Under the pieces are notes generated by a model that was not told where the DNA came from, searched no databases, and worked only from the letters and a program-made list of their open reading frames with translations. A DNA stretch of 64,000 nucleotides. Origin: Doris montereyensis. Its lineage: Eukaryota > Mollusca > Gastropoda > Nudibranchia > Dorididae. Positions 59,828 to 64,000 of the stretch are shown here, piece after piece. The position numbers and the translations under genes were made by a program. The stretch lies in contig JAXRKP010000311.1 in the NCBI GenBank assembly GCA_037039925.1, positions 208,501 through 272,500 of the forward strand, in the 5' to 3' direction. The stretch's first letter is position 1. Each line of letters starts with the position of its first letter.

Positions 59828-60877
59828 TCAGGATAGGGGCCGATTATAGGAGAGGACGGTCGAGAACTCTGCTAACGTTTCCGCTTCAACAGCCTCTTGG
59901 GGAAGACGATTCCAAAGACGAGATGTTGAGGGGAAGAAGGAGTGGAGATGTGCGTCAATTCTGGAAGTTGGGATGTTGATCTTTTTGGTGTGGCCTCGGG
60001 TGTTCCTATTGGCATAACTAATATGATTTGACGCAGGGATGTCTAAAAATTCATTTGCCACCTTGAAGAGCGTTGTTAGTTTGTTCCTTTTCCTCCGTGT
60101 TTCTAACCGTTCGAGGCCCAGTGTATCGACGAGGTTGGAAGCGCTTGTCTGTGGTGAGAAGTCATGGTGCATTCTTCTTGCTGCCCTCCTCTGGACCATC
60201 TCTAATGAATGTATGAAGTGTTGTTGGTGGGAGTCCCAGATGACATTGCCGTACTCGAGGATGGGCCAAACCAAGGCTTTGAAGCAGAGTGCTTGGGTTG
60301 CCAGGGGACATCCTTCAAGGTTCCTGGTGATGAAGGTACTCGTTTGGTTGGCCTTTGTTACGGTTCGGGAAACATGCTTGCCCCACTTCAGGTCTGATGA
60401 CAATTCGACTCCAAGGTATTTTGCGGAGTTAACGCGTTCTAGTCGATGTCCGTGTAGTGTGTAATCGAATGTTATTGGGTTCTTTTTGTTTATTATCGTC
60501 ATGGCTTGACATTTAGAGGCATTAAACTCCATTAGCCATTTCTCTTCCCATTCTTGGAGTTTTTGCAGGTCTTGGTTTAAGCTATGACAGTCTGTTGGGG
60601 TGGAGATGTGCTGATATAGTATTGTATCATCAGCAAAAAGTCGAATTTTGGATTTGATGTTGTTGCCAAGATCATTGATGTAAATCAGGAACAATGTCGG
60701 TTCAAGGACAGAGCCTTGGGGTACACCAGATGTCACTAAGCCACTGCCTGACTTTTCTCCTCCGACCACGACCTCTTGTGTGCGGCTATCGAGGAATGCT
60801 TTGATCCAATGAAAGACTGTTTCTAATACCGCTTGCATGGAGTTTCGATAGAAGACGTTGGTGTGGCACTTTATCAA
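59828..60877 (-). CDS. reverse transcriptase C-terminal half, Jockey-like LINE
   Basis: The longest open frame in the window that encodes real protein sequence. RT palm blocks are visible: SGVPQGSVL (block preceding the active site), LFADDTILY (catalytic Asp pair), a KCQAMTI-like block, then the thumb and the C-terminal SRLWNRLP motif. The first 25 or so residues belong to a shifted frame, since the true upstream continuation (VDFSKAFDKVP) lies in the overlapping frame 60786-61193. The element is not expected to be active alone. Confidence 0.85.
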   Translation of the reverse strand: MIKCHTNVFYRNSMQAVLETVFHWIKAFLDSRTQEVVVGGEKSGSGLVTSGVPQGSVLEPTLFLIYINDLGNNIKSKIRLFADDTILYQHISTPTDCHSLNQDLQKLQEWEEKWLMEFNASKCQAMTIINKKNPITFDYTLHGHRLERVNSAKYLGVELSSDLKWGKHVSRTVTKANQTSTFITRNLEGCPLATQALCFKALVWPILEYGNVIWDSHQQHFIHSLEMVQRRAARRMHHDFSPQTSASNLVDTLGLERLETRRKRNKLTTLFKVANEFLDIPASNHISYANRNTRGHTKKINIPTSRIDAHLHSFFPSTSRLWNRLPQEAVEAETLAEFSTVLSYNRPLS

Positions 60878-61193
60878 AGGCTTTTGAGAAGTCCACTAGG
60901 ATGACATCTGTCTGTCCTCGTTTGTTCAGTTCTGTGGCTATGTCATGGGTTAGGGATATCAGTTGGGTCTCGCAGAATCTTTGTTTGCGGAAACCATGTT
61001 GTGCATCTGCAATTAGGTTATTTGTCTCGATGTGCTCTGTGATTGCAGACCTCACAATATGTTCCATGAGTTTGCAGCATATGCACGTTAGAGAGATCGG
61101 CCTGTAGTTTGCAGCGTTGCTTCTGTCCCCTTTCTTGAAGACTGGTTGAACAAGGGCGTGTTTCCAAATTAGGGGGTATTTCGCTTGTTTCAA
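60786..61193 (-). CDS. reverse transcriptase N-terminal half, Jockey-like LINE
   Basis: It contains ALVQPVFKKGDRSNAANYRP (RT block 0/1), CKLMEHIVRSAITEHIE, NLIADAQHGFRKQRF and VILVDFSKAFDKVPHQ (block A with the first catalytic Asp in VDFSKAFD). It overlaps the downstream frame by about 90 bp, and a single-base shift near 60810 separates them. Upstream codons lie in yet another frame (61018-61245). Confidence 0.83.
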   Translation of the reverse strand: MKQAKYPLIWKHALVQPVFKKGDRSNAANYRPISLTCICCKLMEHIVRSAITEHIETNNLIADAQHGFRKQRFCETQLISLTHDIATELNKRGQTDVILVDFSKAFDKVPHQRLLSKLHASGIRNSLSLDQSIPR

Positions 61194-61754
61194 TGGAAAT
61201 TTGGAACAGTTTAGTTAAGGCTGGGGCTGTCTCCGTTGCAACCATCCGCAGAAGGCGAGAAGGTATTTCGTCAGGACCTGCTGCTTTAGTTGGATCGAGA
61301 TCTTAAAGAAGTTTTTTCAGCACACCTGTTACATTTATTGTAATATCAGGGATTATTGGACAGTCGTCTGTGTTTGTCTCTTGGTGGGGTTGCAATCCTC
61401 TTGTGTGAATACAGAACAAAACTGGTCGTTCAGGGTGGTAGCCTTGTCTTTGTTCGTTGTTTGTGTTTTGTTGCATTTAGTCAAGGGAGCTACTCCGACT
61501 ATGTCACATTTCCTGCTCGACGAATTTCCACAGTTTTTTGGTTGATTTGTCATCAATTAGGTTGTTTACATAAGTATCCGCTCCAATTTTCACATCTTGC
61601 TTCCTTTTTCAGTAGTTTGTATCTTTCCCAGTCACTGGGGCTATTCGATTGTTGGCTTTGCTCCATGCTCTTTGTTTTCGCCGGGATAGTCTTTTTAGAT
61701 CGTTGGTAATCCATGGCTGATGGAATCTCGATGAGCAGAGATCTATTAATAAGA

Positions 61755-61960
61755 ATCAACTGTCCTTTACGTGTACTTCTATTGGCACCGTATGAAGGAA
61801 CGATAATAATATGACCACCCCCTCAATTTCCCACGCGGCTTTGTTATTCTTAGTTTCATAACCCTCTTGTAAACAAAACAATGTCATATCTACTACAAAA
61901 GTTAAAAATACTTTCCAGATTTTTTTATTGTTATTTTAGGAAAGGTCTCTACGGTGTACG
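61755..61960 (-). pseudogene. L1/Tx1-like endonuclease, N-terminal part
   Basis: The minus strand reads MTLFCLQEGYETKNNKAAWE and, one frame over, GGHIIIVPSYGANRSTRKGQ and LILIN. The LQE block with a WE..GG follow-up is the start of an L1-type endonuclease. The reading ends at the junction with the Jockey-like element. Confidence 0.65.
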
Positions 61961-62440
61961 AGACAAAACTTAACCCACCCATGAACATTTATTATTAATC
62001 AGTAGAGCTGTCCGAAATTGGGTTCAAGACACGATTCCTATTGAATTCAATACTAACGAGGGATTGCTTACCTCAGTATTGGAGATATTTTAGAGTCCAT
62101 CCACTGATTGAGATTCTGAAAGGTTGGAAGGTGGGGGACTAGAAAGCCTCTTGATGTTGTTGACACATGCTCTGAGGTCTTTTGTCTTACCTGTGAGGAG
62201 CCAAACTGTCCTCTTTTGTCCTCCTTTGACAGAACGACTCCTGGTGTTCGCGGGAACGTTGGCCATGTGGTTCGGGAAACATGTTCACTTATTAGTCGAT
62301 GGCGTGTTTCTTTTCCTTCGACTCATGTCATACTAGTCAACACCATTTTCTCTTCACTTCCTCTCTCCTCCGTATCTTCCTCCGTCACAGTCTGTTAACA
62401 CCATGTCGTTTACGTCTTTATGAGAACTACGAGTCAGAGC
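61961..62440 (-). other. spacer between LINE ORF1 and endonuclease
   Basis: Probably the end of ORF1 and the inter-ORF region of the L1/Tx1-like element, but I cannot support a reading frame. Confidence 0.4.
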
Positions 62441-62445
62441 TTTCT

Positions 62446-63070
62446 TCATCCACACTGCATTCCTTCTTTTTTTTTGCCTTTCAATTCAGACATTACCCAT
62501 ATACGGGAAGGTAGAATGGGAGCTGATAAAGAAAGAAACAAATACAGACATTTGAAACGTTTCTGAAACCTCCTTCTCCTTTTGCCCCTCTTGTGTCTCA
62601 CGTTCTTCCACTTGTGGACAGTTTCTAGCCAAATGACCTTTACCTGAGCGTTTGAAACAAGTCTCCAGCATTCGTTTCTCCTTGTAGTTGTAGTACAAAG
62701 AGGCATTGCATGTTGCATGGATCTATTGCTACTCTGGGTAGCATAACAGTCATCGGAACATCTATCCAATCAAGTTTTCGCACAGTTAGCCAGGAAGTCA
62801 AGTTTTTGCCCAGTTAGCTAGGAAGTCAAGTTTTTCTTCCGGATTCCTCACCCTTTCCATTGTAATTTTCGATCTCATCATCACCCAAATTTCTTTTATT
62901 CTCCTGTTTATTTCTTCATTTGAGAAGGAGATCGGGACACCCTTAAGCCACTTTTCTATACTGTCATATGGAAGCTCAGGGACATCCTAAGCCACTTTTC
63001 TATACGATCATATGGAAGCTCAGGGACATCCCTAAACCACCTTTCTATACGGTCATATGGAAGCTCAGGG
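62446..63070 (-). pseudogene. L1/Tx1-like ORF1 with a damaged zinc knuckle
   Basis: The minus strand reads IEKWLKGVPISFSNEEINRR, IKEIWVMMRSKITMERVRNP and, further on, ETCFKRSGKGHLARNC with VEERETQEGQKEKE. The last fits a CCHC knuckle (C-x2-C-x4-H-x4-C) in which the second Cys is Arg (CGC for TGC). ORF1 of Tx1-type LINEs carries such knuckles. Frames are interrupted between segments, and a triplication (62941-63077) interrupts its upstream part. Confidence 0.7.
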
Positions 63071-63077
63071 ACATCCC
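62941..63077 (+). repeat. tandem triplication, unit about 46-49 bp
   Basis: Three copies containing AGCCACTTTTCTATAC, TCATATGGAAGCTCAGGGAC and ATCC. They duplicate coding sequence of the LINE ORF1 (DVPELPYDRIEKWL on the minus strand). Confidence 0.88.
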
Positions 63078-63219
63078 CAACTAACTCGTGGCTGGTGTCT
63101 CATCACCATTGGCTATAAAGGGGTTTTGCCAACAGAGTTGACTTTTCCTCATGTTTGGCAATGTTGTTCCGGATGTAAACCCTTTAGAATCAATAATGGC
63201 GGCGTTAGTCTCATTTCAA

Positions 63220-63256
63220 AGATCACCTTAGTAGTGGATGTGGGTAAATCAAATCA
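63220..63256 (+). repeat. SINE family 1 3' end
   Basis: GATCACCTTAGTAGTGGATG followed by TGGGTAAATCAAATCAA is the family's 3' terminus. The preceding TTTGGCAATGTTGTTCCGG region may be a diverged body. Confidence 0.6.
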
Positions 63257-63485
63257 ACCCCCTCACGGCGAGTAGGACTCATAAACTTATTGCGCAAAGG
63301 GAAATACAGAGAAAATTTAGATATATAGAGACCAATTTCACTTACAAACGCAGACTATAAATTACAAGCAAAAAACCCCCACAAAAACTTGCAAAACGAA
63401 TAGCTATGGTCGTTAATATCATTATTCACAAACACTAAAAGGGATCCATACCTGGAAGAAATTTTACAGACTTGTTAGGTGAACG

Positions 63486-63758
63486 TGACGATATTACACA
63501 AATAGAGAAGGGATCTAAAACATATAGTGCTATCTCTTGACGATATTGCACAAATAGAGAAGTGATCTAAAACATATTGCTATCTCTTGACGATATTATA
63601 CAAATAGAGAAGGGATGTAAAAACATATATTGCTATCTCTTGACGATATTACACAAATAGAGAAGGGATGTAAAAACATATATTGTTATCTCTTGGCGAT
63701 ATTACACAAATAGAGAAGGGATCTAAAAACATATATTGCTATCTCTTGACGATAAGAA
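63486..63758 (+). repeat. tandem repeat, unit about 53-58 bp, five copies
   Basis: Units contain TTGACGATATTACACAAATA, GAGAAGGGATCTAAAA and CATATATTGCTATCTC. The array stops at 63758. Confidence 0.92.
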
Positions 63759-64000
63759 ATCGTTCAACTCCAAGCCGTTTTTGCATTTGGGAACCAGTTT
63801 GTGGAATGGACTAGAGTTATTACATCCAACAGAGTGGCTTGCCTAACATAATGCAGGATACACATCGTCAGAATTCAAACTAGAGAGAGGGTCAGACACG
63901 GATATCCATTTTCACCCCTCCTATTTGTTTAAGGTGTGGGAATTATGACAATAGCAATCAGGCTGAACCCCAACTTTAGGGCTATGAATCTGTCCAACCA
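63759..64000 (+). other. possible LINE C-terminus at the window edge
   Basis: The plus strand reads FNSKPFLHLGTSLWNGLELL, resembling the C-terminal LW-N block of LINE ORFs. The evidence is thin and the window ends. Confidence 0.3.

Larger units (their letters stand above)
59655..61748 (-). mobile_element. 5'-truncated Jockey-like LINE lying inside the L1/Tx1-like element
   Basis: This is the best-preserved retroelement here. From 61748 leftward: RFHQPWITNDLKRLSRRKQR, DLDPTKAAGPDEIPSRLLRM, WKHALVQPVFKKGDRSNAAN, YRPISLTCICCKLMEHIV, GFRKQRFCETQLISL, VILVDFSKAFDKVPH, TSGVPQGSVLEPTLFLIYIN, RLFADDTILYQH (catalytic FADD), and the C-terminus TSRLWNRLPQEAVEAETLAE with stop at 59828. An open frame of 349 codons runs 59828-60877. 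Breaks near 60810 and 61190 and upstream stops prevent a full ORF. The 3' UTR ends in an (AAG)n tail near 59657-59672. The endonuclease is missing, as expected after 5' truncation. Confidence 0.88.

Overview
This window looks like nuclear DNA from an invertebrate animal. It has small exons with GT/AG borders, long AT-rich introns, dense microsatellites, tRNA-derived SINEs, MITE-like DNA elements and several decayed non-LTR retrotransposons of animal types (RTE, Rex1/CR1-like, Jockey-like and L1/Tx1-like). No bacterial operon, CRISPR array or complete virus is visible. I cannot name the species. The TRAPPC10 protein it encodes is clearly diverged from the human one, and the repeat mix suits a marine invertebrate.

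Host genes. One gene dominates: a minus-strand orthologue of TRAPPC10, a subunit of the TRAPPII vesicle-trafficking complex. It runs from a putative first coding exon at 47597-47642 to the stop codon at 16680. I place 23 coding exons by homology, splice borders and codon phase. Most junction phases agree, but at least eleven single-base frame breaks fall inside exons. Several are one base too many or too few in a homopolymer run, while all but one or two splice borders stay convincing. I read this as uncorrected sequencing or assembly indels in a live gene, with a pseudogene as the alternative. One stretch of the protein is missing from the model, in the intron that holds a 2.3 kb satellite. 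At the left edge the last exon of an unrecognised plus-strand gene ends at 1725, so the two genes converge tail to tail.

Repeats, left to right. 1-16 kb: SINE copies, an 84-bp tandem array, a hammerhead-like ribozyme core, a pogo-like DNA element and the first (GA)n tract. 16-48 kb (the TRAPPC10 introns): three more (GA)n tracts, two MITE families with two copies each, four tandem-repeat arrays including the 39-bp satellite, two SINE families, one further dispersed family and LINE 3' ends. 48-56.5 kb: tRNA-SINEs including a palindromic copy, an RTE fragment, very large TTA, TAG and CTA arrays, and a 190-bp direct repeat flanking a LINE 3' end. 56.6-64 kb: a graveyard of minus-strand LINEs, with an RTE endonuclease joined to a Rex1-like reverse transcriptase, and a Jockey-like element lying inside the endonuclease of an L1/Tx1-like element.

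No ORF longer than about 120 codons outside the Jockey-like reverse transcriptase is a real gene. The long Leu/Ser, Arg/Glu, poly-Leu, poly-Val and poly-Thr ORFs are microsatellites read as protein. I found no clearly new multi-gene system. The most unusual signals are the hammerhead-like core, the SINE-tail-derived minisatellite, the palindromic SINE, the chimeric and nested LINEs, and the satellite in the TRAPPC10 intron where an exon cannot be found.
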